The notes: a model not told the origin generated them from the letters alone. A DNA stretch of 64,000 bases from Gelidibacter salicanalis (GCF_007997285.1 NZ_VORX01000003.1:620001-684000); one strand, 5' to 3'; counted from the first letter of the stretch, positions 55,592-64,000 are shown. A program made the numbers and translations.

Positions 55592-56087
55592 TAGTATAGG
55601 GCGAATTTTGTTGATAAAGTTAGAAGGATATAAATTTAAGGGTTTAATGACTTTAGGTTTATGGGATTTTATATGCTGGAGATGCTTATTTTGGAGGTAA
55701 CTATTTATGAATGATGTACTTGATTGTTTTGAATTATGTAGCGGGCTTTGTAGTGTAAGTGTTCGTGTTTTATAATGGTATTGATGTTGTTCTATTCGAC
55801 TTATTAACATTCTTAATAGGAAAATTGTGTTGTCGATTATTCTAAAATTAGCGGGTTTAATTAATTGTTTTTTTTGGGCGTTACCCTCCGGGTCGGGCTT
55901 TTCGTTGCAATCTTTTTGCTCGTCCCTCACAAAAAGGATTTTCACTGCAATCCCTAACGCAGTGTTGGTAAGCGATTTGATTTTAATCTAAATATTCTAA
56001 ATATGTGATGGATATCTGATGCCTAGCAAGGTGGGTCTCCAAGATTTTTCACCATAATTACCTAGTCGATACTACTAGTTTTAAGCC
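55592..56087. other. Gene-free region between rplM promoter and ferritin-like operon terminator
   Basis: About 500 bp of AT-rich DNA with repeat family A copy 2 at 55876-55960. A 132-codon minus frame at 55547-55945 begins inside the repeat and overlaps the rplM promoter, so it is not a gene. No other structure was found. Confidence 0.6.
55876..55960. repeat. Interspersed repeat family A, copy 2
   Basis: An 85-bp element from GGGCGTTACCCTCCGGGTCG to ATCCCTAACGC. Relative to copy 3 the left hairpin is short (CCCTCCGGG). It contains CTTTTTGCTCGTCCCTCAC followed by AAAAAGG, so CTTTTTG-type arms pair across the middle. Confidence 0.85.
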
Positions 56088-56116
56088 ACAAAAAAACCGT
56101 CAGCTATGACGGTTTT
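56088..56116 (-). terminator. Terminator after ferritin-like operon
   Basis: AAAACCGTC and GACGGTTTT enclose a 6-base loop, and the A-run gives a T-run on the minus strand. It lies about 105 bases after the stop of the second ferritin-like gene. Confidence 0.85.
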
Positions 56117-56222
56117 GTACTCTATAGGTGATACGTTTATTGTCTTTTGACAAAAATGCTGGTCTAGTTCTCAATTAGAAATGGAATATTTTTCACTAAT
56201 CGCTTAACACAGCTAGATTTAA

Positions 56223-57047
56223 TTATACAATAAATACCCCGCCAATGGCTAGTACTTCATCCATGGTCAAAGGTTCATCAAAGGCTTCTGTAAGCGCATT
56301 GTCTCCTCCAAAAGCACCAAATTTTCCTGCTAAATCAACACCACCTTGAGTTTTGTTAGATTCAGGAGTTGCGCCACCATAAATTCCTGCAAAAGCTGCG
56401 GGTAGTGTGTTTTCAGATTGGGTGATCCATCCTTTTTCATTACGCATACGTCTTACTTGAGCCGCGTGTCTGGCTTCAACAGAGTGTATTTGCAAAGCGT
56501 ATTGCAAAAGATCATTGTCATTAGCCAATGCACCTGCTTGTCCTTTATAAGCTCTGACGCCAGTATCTTCAAATCCTTGTGCTAAGGCTAAAAAGGTTGG
56601 GTAATCGCCAAAAGGATCTAAATTCAGTCCGCCCGGTTTACCGGTAAAGTCGAATGTTGGTTCGGCTATAGCTTTATCTCCAAGAGCAGCTTTCAAAAAT
56701 TCAACGTGAATATCCTCGTGTTTAGATATTGTTGCAAACACAGTTTGGTCCGCTGATGGAATCAATCCAAGTGCATCCAAACCTTGTCTGTAATAACTAC
56801 GTTCTAAATATTCGAGAGTTAGAGCAAAATTAAGGACGTCTATATTATCTGCAGTACCAAATGTACCAAACATGGCGCTATTGGCGGCTTTAGTTTTTGC
56901 ACTGGTAGCAGCCAATCCAAAAGGAATGGATGCCAAAGCAACGCTAGTACCTAATTTTTTAAACTGATCAAAAGAATCTCTCCTAGAACCTGCTTTGCTT
57001 AAGAGGTCTTTATTAGAGAGCATATCTAAAATTTTTATAAAATTCAT
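56223..57047 (-). CDS. Ferritin-like domain protein (Ferritin_2 type)
   Basis: The 274-residue protein starts with an RRDSF twin-arginine-like sequence (GSRRDSFDQFKKLGTSVALA, residues 21-40), suggesting Tat export. The body is a four-helix ferritin-like domain: VLNFALTLEYLERSYYRQGL with Glu for metal binding, KHEDIHVEFLKAALGD with the paired Glu/His, and a later LQIHSVEARHAAQVRRMR with the third ligand set. This family includes desiccation-related proteins of uncertain activity. It is 33 bases downstream of a paralog and co-transcribed with it. Confidence 0.85.
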   Translation of the reverse strand: MNFIKILDMLSNKDLLSKAGSRRDSFDQFKKLGTSVALASIPFGLAATSAKTKAANSAMFGTFGTADNIDVLNFALTLEYLERSYYRQGLDALGLIPSADQTVFATISKHEDIHVEFLKAALGDKAIAEPTFDFTGKPGGLNLDPFGDYPTFLALAQGFEDTGVRAYKGQAGALANDNDLLQYALQIHSVEARHAAQVRRMRNEKGWITQSENTLPAAFAGIYGGATPESNKTQGGVDLAGKFGAFGGDNALTEAFDEPLTMDEVLAIGGVFIV

Positions 57048-57080
57048 ATGTGTGTATATTATTAAGTTAAAAAAAAGTGA

Positions 57081-57830
57081 TTATGAGGTTGGTAAGTTTT
57101 TGGCCGTAAATGGTGTTACGACAAATCCTGTTGCTCCTACTTCAGCCAAAACCTCTGATGGTTCTGCAGCTTTATCAAAAGCCTTTCCTGTACCTGATAA
57201 TCCAATTAAGATATCATCTCCTGCAAAATCTTGCGATTTTGGGTTTAGTAAATCTCTAATAACGGAGGCGTGGCGTGCTTCTACAGAAACAATTTTACCA
57301 GCCAATGTGAGATAAGCCATACCAGCAGCATCACCTACGTTAATCAATTTTCCTGCACCATTATACGCTTTTACCCCGGTATCTTCCAATACTTTGGAGG
57401 TTCCCAAAACGGAAGCTCTACTGCTAAAGTCCACGCTAGAGAAATTAAACTCCAATTGTGGCACTATATCATTTGGGGCTACCGCCGTGATGGCCGTTTT
57501 AAAAAATTCGCGATGAATGACTTCATGGTTATAAACATCTTCTAGGATTCTTTTTTCATTTGCAGGTGCTCCAGCCCAATATGCACCATCCAATACTTTC
57601 GTATAGAATGCGGCTTCCAGTTGCTCTAAAGCATAAGCATAATTCAAAATTCCTAAATTTCCTGAACCAAGATCAAACACTTCAGGGTCTAAATCCGTCC
57701 CATCGTCATCATTGCTACAGGCCATCATAAGACCAGAACCAATTACAACCACCCCGCTCAATTTTAAAAATTGTCGACGTTTGTTAAAGTCTCTTTGTCC
57801 GTCTTGCTCTTTTAAAAGTTCCTTTTTCAT
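57081..57830 (-). CDS. Ferritin-like domain Tat lipoprotein
   Basis: The 249-residue protein has a twin-arginine signal (NKRRQFLKLSG, residues 16-26) followed by a lipobox-like VIGSGLMMACSND, so it is probably a Tat-exported lipoprotein. The ferritin-like ligands are in LNYAYALEQLEAAFY, YNHEVIHREFFKTAI and GKIVSVEARHASVIRD. It is the first gene of a two-gene operon with a related ferritin-like gene. The pair may bind metal at the cell envelope, but activity is unknown. Confidence 0.86.
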   Translation of the reverse strand: MKKELLKEQDGQRDFNKRRQFLKLSGVVVIGSGLMMACSNDDDGTDLDPEVFDLGSGNLGILNYAYALEQLEAAFYTKVLDGAYWAGAPANEKRILEDVYNHEVIHREFFKTAITAVAPNDIVPQLEFNFSSVDFSSRASVLGTSKVLEDTGVKAYNGAGKLINVGDAAGMAYLTLAGKIVSVEARHASVIRDLLNPKSQDFAGDDILIGLSGTGKAFDKAAEPSEVLAEVGATGFVVTPFTAKNLPTS

Positions 57831-58868
57831 ATATATATAAAATTTAAGTTAAATAAAATTATCCTTTAGATGTATTTAGAAGTACTTACGTAAAAAAAGA
57901 GAAGAGGGTTTTAAAAAAAGTAAATTTTATTTAAAACTGACGTCCCGAGATAAGTAGTTGAAAATCAATAGCTCAATTTATGCTACGAAAATGGCTATCG
58001 TTATTCGGTATACTTTTATTGTTAGCTCATATCCACTTGGTAGTTTAGAGCTAATCCATACGGGTGACACTTAAAAGTTAAAATAAAAAATACGATGATT
58101 GTAGCCTTTTTTTAAGTGCTTTTATTAATATTTGGGGATCGTGAGTGTAACCAAAGGCAACTTTCAGATAGCCACTTTTTGTTTGTGACGCACAAAATGG
58201 ATTTTCTTTGCAATGATTAACGCGAATTTGCTTTTATTTTGAAAATTTGGAGGAGACCTATAGTAGAACTATACATTTAATTTTTTAAACTATCTTTTGA
58301 TGAACACCTTTTAAGCCAAAGGTTTTTTGGGAAAGTTAAAATAATGGTATAACATATGCTCTCTTCAGAATTTCATATCAAGAACTATCCAATAGAAAGC
58401 TTAGCAGCATCTTTCCATAAATAATGAGGCATTGGATCTTGAAGCTCCCAATTTATATTCATGGGTTTTGCGCCATTATAATCTTTGAGATTTCCTTCTA
58501 AAATTTAGTTATCATATTATTGATTAGGAGATTTCTCTTCAGACCTAATGATTTATAAATGATCGGGTTACTTTAGATGTGAATGAGAAGAATATAAGGA
58601 AGCGTTGCATGGGGTAATCTCCACATATAAGTTGTTTTTTTATCTGACTTATTAACATCTCAATCCTGTCAAAAAGTGATGTTCTCAGACTAAAACTTAT
58701 AGAAATTACACCATTCATAATAATCAGAAACCTTTCCGCGCACTTTTTTTTTTAATTAAAATAGAGATTTGATAAATTTGAATAGCTACATTTGACTTCT
58801 TCACACAAAACACTTCCTAAAAAAAATCTTCAAGCCCTCCTTTGTAATTTATCAAGCTAAAAGTTCGA
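57831..58868. other. 1-kb gene-poor region with remnants
   Basis: No complete gene was found. On the minus strand 58395-58510 an open stretch reads ILEGNLKDYNGAKPMNINWE followed by LQDPMPHYLWKDAAKLSIG and a stop; it has no start and looks like a piece of a lost gene. A 22-codon plus frame at 57980-58048 encodes a hydrophobic peptide (MLRKWLSLFGILLLLAHI...). Repeat family A copy 4 lies at 58145-58222. The left part must hold the promoter of the ferritin-like operon. Confidence 0.5.
58145..58222. repeat. Interspersed repeat family A, degenerate copy 4
   Basis: The right half, CTTTTTGTTTGTGACGCACA then AAATGGATTTTCTTTGCAAT and GATTAACGC, lines up with copy 2 with few changes. The left half is only weakly similar. 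Confidence 0.5.
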
Positions 58869-60077
58869 TTAGGTAGTACTCACCCGCTCTAGGGTCTTAA
58901 TCTTTCGGGTGCCCCAATAGAGTATGATTACAGAAATACTAGCGCATAAAAACATAATTCCTGTCATGGGCAACGGTGTTTCATTACTAAGTGTCGAAAC
59001 CAGCGCCGTAATAATGGCACCTATTCCTAACTGTAGCGCGCCCATAAGCGCAGAAGCCGTGCCTGCACTCTTTTCAAAGGGCGCCAGCGACAGGGCTGAA
59101 GTGTTTGGGAAGGCAAAACCTTGGGTACTTAAAAAGAGAAACACCAAAACGATCATGGAATACATTTCAATAAGCTGAAATACAGTGCCTAAAAATAACA
59201 GTGCCCCCGCCACGACTTGGCATGACAGGGTGACTTTTACAATTTGTTGGCTTGTGTATTTTTTTAGCATATACGTGTTTACCTGGCTGGCGGTCACCAA
59301 ACCCATGGCAATAATCCCAAAAATCCATCCGTATTGTTTTTCCGAAACCCCGTAAAGTTCCATAAATACGTGAGGCGAACCCGCGATATAGGCATATAGA
59401 CCACTGGCGGCAAAAGATCCCGTGAGCGTGTAGGTATAAAATTGAGGTGTTTTAAATACGTTCCAAAACTTGGTAATGATTGGTTTTGGTTTTAAAGACA
59501 TCGTTGTATCAGGTGGAGCTCCTAAAGGAAGCCAGAAATAAACGAGAAGAATATTAAGTGCCACGAGCACCGCCAAAATTATAAAAATGGAAGGCCATCC
59601 CCAACGGGCTGTAGCGAAACCACCCAAAGTAGGGGCAATAATTGGCGAAACAGCAATCACCAACATTAGCAGACTGAATATTTTTGCGGTTTCAGATACC
59701 GGAAAAAGGTCGCGGACCAAAGCTCGGGCAGCCACCATCCCGGCGCATCCCCCCAAGGCTTGTATAAATCGGGCGAGAATCAGGGCATCTACTGTAGACA
59801 CATAAACAATATAAACTGATGCAAATAAATAGATAAACAGCCCAACCAAGAGCGGGGTTCGTCTGCCAAACCTATCCAGCAAGGGTCCATAAATCATTTG
59901 TCCAAGGCTCACCCCAACAAAATAACTGGATAAAGAAAGTGCCACGCGTCCTGTAGTGGAGTTTAAATCGCGCGCTATTTCGGGGAATCCTGGTAAGTAG
60001 AGGTCAATCGAAAATGGTCCAAGGGCAGAGAGCAGTCCTAAAATGAGAATGATCAGATTTCGTTTTTTCTTTTGCAT
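58869..60077 (-). CDS. Bcr/CflA-family multidrug efflux transporter (MFS)
   Basis: From the ATG at 60077 the protein has 402 residues and about 12 membrane helices. The N-terminal LSALGPFSIDLYLPGFPEIA and the loop GQMIYGPLLDRFGRRTPLLV are hallmarks of the Bcr/CflA drug:proton antiporters, with R-A-L-V-R-D-LF near 120. Such pumps export bicyclomycin, sulfonamides or chloramphenicol-type drugs, or peptides. The frame is open to a TTG at 60098, which adds seven unlikely residues. It is a single gene. Confidence 0.9.
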   Translation of the reverse strand: MQKKKRNLIILILGLLSALGPFSIDLYLPGFPEIARDLNSTTGRVALSLSSYFVGVSLGQMIYGPLLDRFGRRTPLLVGLFIYLFASVYIVYVSTVDALILARFIQALGGCAGMVAARALVRDLFPVSETAKIFSLLMLVIAVSPIIAPTLGGFATARWGWPSIFIILAVLVALNILLVYFWLPLGAPPDTTMSLKPKPIITKFWNVFKTPQFYTYTLTGSFAASGLYAYIAGSPHVFMELYGVSEKQYGWIFGIIAMGLVTASQVNTYMLKKYTSQQIVKVTLSCQVVAGALLFLGTVFQLIEMYSMIVLVFLFLSTQGFAFPNTSALSLAPFEKSAGTASALMGALQLGIGAIITALVSTLSNETPLPMTGIMFLCASISVIILYWGTRKIKTLERVSTT

Positions 60078-60485
60078 TTTGGTAATAACAGTTTGCAAAA
60101 TTACGAAAGACGGATTTGTTATAGGCCTGTATTAATAGATGATTTTGCTTGATCCATATGATCTATGGAAAAGCAGTTCAGAACATAGATGATACCTAAT
60201 TTTGATAGGGTTAGTACACAGAATTTAAAAGAGAATAACAAAAGTCAGAATGGGAGCGCTTTCAGTGCAACTTAGCGATATTGTATCACAAATTCCAAAT
60301 TTATAAAAGTGCAAAAGGATTTGTGATTGCTTATGGAGATATAAAATGGAAATATAAAAATGAAGTGATTTTGGTAAGATTTTCCTAATAACTAATTGAA
60401 TTTCATGTATTTAAGCCGTTGGTTTGCTGTGTTTTAATGAGCTATTCTTTGTATATTTAGGTTTCGATTTAAATAAAAGCAAGCT
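60078..60485. other. Gene-poor region upstream of small ORF
   Basis: The 408 bp are AT-rich. A plus-strand stretch at about 60238-60388 is open without a start (KSEWERFQCNLAILYHKF, then QIYKSAKGFVIAYGDIKW) and may be a remnant. No clear promoter pair was found. Confidence 0.4.
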
Positions 60486-60725
60486 ATGTATAACTGTATA
60501 ACTGAAGAAGAAAGATTGAGACATTCATATTATCAAATAATGGAATTGAGTAGTGATGAGCTTCATATTAAATTGAACTCATGGTCTCGTGAAGATTTAA
60601 TTGAGTGGTTAGTTTGGAATGATAGAAATGGTGTTTATAGAGATGAAGAATCCTTAAGTGAAATGGGTAATATTTTAGAAAAGGACGAAGCTATTTCTAT
60701 TATTACTAGACAGATTTTAGTTTAG
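60486..60725 (+). CDS. Small acidic protein of unknown function
   Basis: The 79-residue protein is predicted helical and acidic (ITEEERLRHSYYQIMELSSD, WSREDLIEWLVWNDRNGVY). I do not recognise it. The start MYNCITEEE is ATG. It begins an accessory block of plus-strand genes ahead of the restriction-modification cassette. Confidence 0.55.
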   Translation: MYNCITEEERLRHSYYQIMELSSDELHIKLNSWSREDLIEWLVWNDRNGVYRDEESLSEMGNILEKDEAISIITRQILV

Positions 60726-60793
60726 AAAATGCTACTTATTGTATGTTGACAAGCATTGGTTTAATATATAAATTTGATTAAAACTAATATATT

Positions 60794-61036
60794 ATGAAAC
60801 CAATAGAAAAAGGTCAAATCGTAAGATTTCATACGCCGAACGAAGATGAAGATCCAAATCAGACTTACGTAGTTCTAGAAGTGTTTGAGGATGGAGATAA
60901 ATCCAGAGCCAAGTTGTTCACGTTGGACACAGGATTGTCTTTTCCGCCCGTTATAGTAGTTTATATAAAAGACTTAGTCGTTGATGAGCTTTTGACAAAT
61001 CAATTACATCGATTTATTAATGTCGAGTATCATTGA
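60794..61036 (+). CDS. Small protein of unknown function
   Basis: The 80-residue protein looks beta-rich at first (MKPIEKGQIVRFHTPNEDED, QTYVVLEVFEDGDKSRAKLF), like a small SH3/KOW-type barrel, then helical. It follows the previous small gene by 68 bases and precedes the methyltransferase by about 150. Function is unknown. Confidence 0.6.
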   Translation: MKPIEKGQIVRFHTPNEDEDPNQTYVVLEVFEDGDKSRAKLFTLDTGLSFPPVIVVYIKDLVVDELLTNQLHRFINVEYH

Positions 61037-61184
61037 TATTCCATAGTTCTTTCTGAAATAATTTATCCTTGTTTTATTATTCACTGTTTTATATTGTGAA
61101 TAGGATTGAACTTGTGGATAAATTTTATATTATTGGTCGAATTCACCAACTAGATTTACTAACTTGGGCGGGCAAATAGAGACC

Positions 61185-62450
61185 ATGATAAAAGAGGGAA
61201 TTAAAATAGAAAACATTGATGGACAGCTTTTTGAGATAAGAACATTTGATCCTGATGATTCTAGACCTGCATCTTTTACACATTATTTGCATAATCATAA
61301 GAATGGTATTTCTAAATTTTACAAGAAAGATGCTCTTTCCTATGTGAAATCAGTTCTTGAAAGAGAATTTCCAAATGAAGATATTACCGACAAAGTTTCT
61401 GAGGAGGCTCTGCAATACTTCCTCTTCGATTTTAATAATTCCATTCCATTTCCGGCGCCTTTAAAACCAAAATTTAGGTTTATCGATTTGTTCGCTGGTA
61501 TTGGCGGATTTCGTTTAGCATTACAGAATCTTAAAGGAAAATGCGTATTTACTAGTGAATGGGATAAATATTCCCAACAAACTTATAAAGCAAACTTTGG
61601 CGAAATACCGTTTGGTGATATTACTAAATCTGAAACAAAGAATTATATTCCTGATGATTTTGATGTTTTGTGTGCAGGGTTTCCGTGCCAAGCATTTTCT
61701 ATCGCAGGAAGACGCGGAGGTTTTGAAGATACGCGAGGGACGTTGTTTTTCGATGTTGCAGAGATTATTAAGAAAAAGCAGCCTAAGGCAATATTTCTTG
61801 AAAACGTCAAAGGCTTACGTAATCATGATAAAGGAAAGACCCTTGCTACAATTTTAAATGTACTTAGAGAAGATTTGAATTATTATGTTCCTGATCCTCA
61901 GGTTTTAAATGCAAAAGAATTTGGTGTGCCCCAGAACCGCGAAAGAATATTTATTGTAGGGTTTAGAAAGGATTTAGGGATTAATGATTTTCAATATCCA
62001 GAATCCATTGACAACACAAAGACATTAGAAAACATCTTAGAAGAAGTCGAGGTTTCCGTTAAGTATTATTTGTCCACTACATATCTTCAAACTCTAAAAA
62101 ACCATCGAGCAAGGCACGAAAGTAAAGGGAACGGCTTTGGATATGAAATAATTCCTAATGATGGAACAGCAAATGCTGTAGTTTGTGGAGGTATGGGTAG
62201 AGAAAGAAACTTGGTTTACGATGATAGATTAACAAACTTTATACCTGTAACAAAAATTTCGGGTAAAGTAAATAGAGAAGGTATTAGAAAAATGACACCA
62301 AGAGAATGGGCAAGACTTCAAGGTTTTCCTGATGAATTTAAAATTGTGGTCTCGGATGCTCAGGCTTATAAACAATTTGGTAATTCGGTAGCAGTTCCAG
62401 CAATTCAAGCGACGGCGAAAAAAATTATTGAGAAACTCCAGGGCAAATGA
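61185..62450 (+). CDS. DNA (cytosine-5-)-methyltransferase, modification part of an HpaII-type system
   Basis: The 421-residue enzyme (ATG at 61185; a TTG at 61164 adds seven residues) has all m5C motifs: I (FIDLFAGIGGFRLAL, about residue 100), IV with the catalytic Cys (GFPCQAFSIAGRRGGFEDTR, about 165), VI (IFLENVKGLRNH, about 205), VIII (GVPQNRERIFIVGFR) and X (FGNSVAVPAI). About 95 residues before motif I form an extra domain, including SFTHYLHNHKNGISKFYKK. Its stop overlaps the start of an HpaII-like nuclease by four bases, so the target is probably CCGG. Confidence 0.93.
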   Translation: MIKEGIKIENIDGQLFEIRTFDPDDSRPASFTHYLHNHKNGISKFYKKDALSYVKSVLEREFPNEDITDKVSEEALQYFLFDFNNSIPFPAPLKPKFRFIDLFAGIGGFRLALQNLKGKCVFTSEWDKYSQQTYKANFGEIPFGDITKSETKNYIPDDFDVLCAGFPCQAFSIAGRRGGFEDTRGTLFFDVAEIIKKKQPKAIFLENVKGLRNHDKGKTLATILNVLREDLNYYVPDPQVLNAKEFGVPQNRERIFIVGFRKDLGINDFQYPESIDNTKTLENILEEVEVSVKYYLSTTYLQTLKNHRARHESKGNGFGYEIIPNDGTANAVVCGGMGRERNLVYDDRLTNFIPVTKISGKVNREGIRKMTPREWARLQGFPDEFKIVVSDAQAYKQFGNSVAVPAIQATAKKIIEKLQGK

Positions 62451-63526
62451 TTACAGGAAATAAAGGAGAATGGAGTGAAATCTATGCGCTTTTGAAACTA
62501 TTGGGAGATAAACAATTATTTCTGGGGAACAAAGAAATTGAGAAATTGGAGGGTTTAGTTTACCCAATTATTAAAATACTGCGTACAGAAAATAATGGCA
62601 ACTTTGAGTATTCAATCCAAGATGAGATAATTTTAATCTCTGGACATGAAAAAATCTTAAAAATACCAATTTCGGAATTTAAGGATAAAGCTCTTTTTCT
62701 ACTAAATACAATCAAAGAAAATCGTGAAAGAACGTTTTCTGTTCCATTGATAGAAGAGTTTATGCAATCCATAAAATGCATTTCCTTAAAAGCGGGTTCT
62801 TCTGAAAAGACAGATATTACAATTGTAGTTCATGACCATCGAACTAACCAGCAACCAGCGCTAGGATTTAGTATTAAGTCGCAATTAGGAAGTCCTTCAA
62901 CCTTGTTGAACGCGGGAAAAACTACAAATTTTATTTTTAGAATTGTAGATGTGCTGCTGTCAGAACAAGAAATTAATCAAATCAATTTAATTAATTCCAG
63001 AAGTAAAATACGAGACAGAGTTTTAGAAATCCAAAATAAAGGAGGGGTTTTAGAATTTCATAAAACAGAAAGACCAATATTCTCTAACAATCTCATATTG
63101 ATAGATAGTTTTCTTCCTGAAATTTTGTCTCATATAGTTTTAGATTTTTATACTTGTAAGTTTTCGCGTTTGACTGATCTAGTCGATTTGATAGCTGAAA
63201 GAAACCCGCTGGGCTATAACATTGAAAACAATCATAAATTTTACGACTACAAAATCAAACGATTTTTAACGGATGCCGCGCTTGGAATGATGCCAGGGCA
63301 AGTTTGGTCAGGACAATATGATGCAACAGGTGGATATTTAATTGTTAAAGAGAATGGTGATGTATTATGCTACCATATATACAACAGAAATCATTTTGAG
63401 GACTATTTACTTAACAATACAAAGCTTGAAACGGCAAGTTCTTCTAAACACGAATTCGGGAAGATTTACGAAAAAAATGGGCAGGTTTACCTAAATCTAA
63501 ATTTGCAAATTAGATTTATTAAATAA
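62447..63526 (+). CDS. HpaII-family restriction endonuclease
   Basis: The 359-residue protein resembles R.HpaII: it starts MITGNKGEWSEIYALLKLLG, continues KNLFLG-type and PIIKILRTENNGNFEYSIQD, and has a central block with candidate catalytic residues (SSEKTDITIVVHDHR, then LGFSIKSQLGSPSTLLNAGK). A D...x-K-type nuclease core (Asp of KTDIT and Lys of SIKSQ) is plausible. HpaII cuts CCGG. It overlaps the methyltransferase stop by ATGA. Its end overlaps the convergent 102-codon gene by eight bases. Confidence 0.85.
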   Translation: MITGNKGEWSEIYALLKLLGDKQLFLGNKEIEKLEGLVYPIIKILRTENNGNFEYSIQDEIILISGHEKILKIPISEFKDKALFLLNTIKENRERTFSVPLIEEFMQSIKCISLKAGSSEKTDITIVVHDHRTNQQPALGFSIKSQLGSPSTLLNAGKTTNFIFRIVDVLLSEQEINQINLINSRSKIRDRVLEIQNKGGVLEFHKTERPIFSNNLILIDSFLPEILSHIVLDFYTCKFSRLTDLVDLIAERNPLGYNIENNHKFYDYKIKRFLTDAALGMMPGQVWSGQYDATGGYLIVKENGDVLCYHIYNRNHFEDYLLNNTKLETASSSKHEFGKIYEKNGQVYLNLNLQIRFIK

Positions 63527-63827
63527 TCTTTTTACATATATTAAATAATTCGATTTTATTCCTATTGGCTAAGGGTTCAACGATATCCCAATTTGTTTTT
63601 CTGCCAATTTTGCCTAATGGTGTGCCAGTAAGTTTAGATATGCTGGAATGTGTATCAAAACCATTCTCGAAGAGCATTGACGCTATATTTTGTACTTTCA
63701 TTTTAATAGAAGCTACAGATCTTTCTTTTAAATGATATATATCTTGTTCATCAAACTCATTTCTGCCAAATCTTGCAATATAAGTGCAAAGAATTATTTC
63801 TTCTTTAGTGTAAAAATTTCTTTTCAT
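63519..63827 (-). CDS. Small predicted DNA-binding protein next to the R-M cassette
   Basis: The 102-residue basic protein (MKRNFYTKEEIILCTYIARF, SVASIKMKVQNIASMLFENG) reads like the small N-terminal domain that precedes HNH nucleases in many bacteria, here alone. The ATG is at 63827, one base after the stop of the NUDIX gene on the same strand. It converges on the HpaII nuclease gene with overlapping ends. Function is unknown; a controller or accessory role is possible. Confidence 0.6.
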   Translation of the reverse strand: MKRNFYTKEEIILCTYIARFGRNEFDEQDIYHLKERSVASIKMKVQNIASMLFENGFDTHSSISKLTGTPLGKIGRKTNWDIVEPLANRNKIELFNICKKII

Positions 63828-63828
63828 A

Positions 63829-64000
63829 TTAATTTTTATATTCTTTCAATTCCCTCACAACCCGAATGTCAGCCTCAGCCCAGTCCAATTGCAGCAACGC
63901 TTCCTTGTCAGCTAAAACATAATCAGCATGCTCTTTGAGCTTCAGTTCTCCTGAAACATAATCAGCAATAAAAGGAATCAATTCAATTTTAAAATCAGGA
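63829..64000 (-). CDS. NUDIX hydrolase (MutT-like), C-terminal fragment
   Basis: The visible 56 residues, read from the window edge, are PDFKIELIPFIADYVSGELK, then LKEHADYVLADKEALLQLDW and AEADIRVVRELKEYKN. This is the C-terminal part of MutT-type 8-oxo-dGTP pyrophosphatases, with the LIPF strand and the final LDWAEAD motif. The NUDIX box itself lies beyond the window. It is followed at once by the small 102-codon gene, so the two form one unit. Confidence 0.75.
   Translation of the reverse strand, partial: PDFKIELIPFIADYVSGELKLKEHADYVLADKEALLQLDWAEADIRVVRELKEYKN

Noticed and set aside
55547-55945. 132-codon minus frame starting in a repeat
   Set aside because: It begins in repeat family A copy 2 and runs across the rplM promoter; no protein-like sequence beyond the repeat.

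Overview
The window looks like chromosomal DNA of a marine-type Flavobacteriaceae bacterium (Bacteroidota). This rests on AT-rich DNA, promoter elements of the TAnnTTTG type close to start codons, weak or absent Shine-Dalgarno sequences, several TTG starts, two TonB-dependent receptors, DUF4270 and SGNH lipoproteins, a detached atpD-atpC pair, and the Bacteroidota-style glgA(N-terminal only)/panC/panD neighbourhood. No rRNA, tRNA, CRISPR array, prophage or complete insertion sequence was seen. The genus cannot be named from sequence reading alone.

Layout. Positions 1-8510 carry a cupin-like (JmjC-type) protein and a long minus-strand biotin cluster, bioF - DUF2007/zinc-ribbon protein - bioD - bioA - a FabB/F-type ketoacyl synthase - a serine hydrolase broken by an in-frame amber stop - a small decayed ORF - bioB. 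No bioC, bioH, bioW or bioI is present, so the ketoacyl synthase is the only visible candidate for a cluster-linked pimeloyl step. Next come a 224-bp MITE-like element with a 9-bp target duplication, a DUF2975/XRE regulator pair, an M61 peptidase, atpDC, and a TonB receptor/SGNH lipoprotein pair. A block with glmS, DUF4270 and glgA follows, divergent from panC-panD-flippase.

Positions 24.9-44 kb hold an esterase-like protein with Asp at the usual nucleophile position, radA, a lipoprotein followed by a hairpin array, ileS-dksA-like-lspA, MTHFS, a toxin-antitoxin remnant, a Rim cassette (RimB-like, RimK, AstE/AspA-like) for ribosomal protein S6 modification, uvrC, a patatin/surface-antigen protein, and hmgA and hppD for tyrosine catabolism. 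Positions 44-56 kb hold a DUF3108 protein, tryptophan 2,3-dioxygenase, an M23 peptidase lipoprotein, pgi, a second TonB receptor, and the rplM-rpsI-rpsB-tsf translation operon with a textbook Bacteroidota promoter. From 56 kb the window becomes accessory: two Tat-type ferritin-like proteins, about 1 kb of decayed DNA, a Bcr/CflA efflux pump, two unknown small proteins, an HpaII-type (CCGG) restriction-modification cassette, a small predicted DNA-binding protein and the end of a NUDIX hydrolase.

Structure not explained by genes includes an 85-100 bp interspersed repeat family in four copies that gives spurious protein-like ORFs, a second palindromic family with the core CACTTCGACTGCGCTCAGTG, an 8-copy 7-bp tandem repeat upstream of hppD with matching antisense tracts, and a hairpin array with 20/35-bp register after 28.2 kb. 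Gene decay (amber stop in the bio cluster, frameshifted small ORF, frameshifted ParE-like toxin) is visible at several points and should be confirmed against reads.
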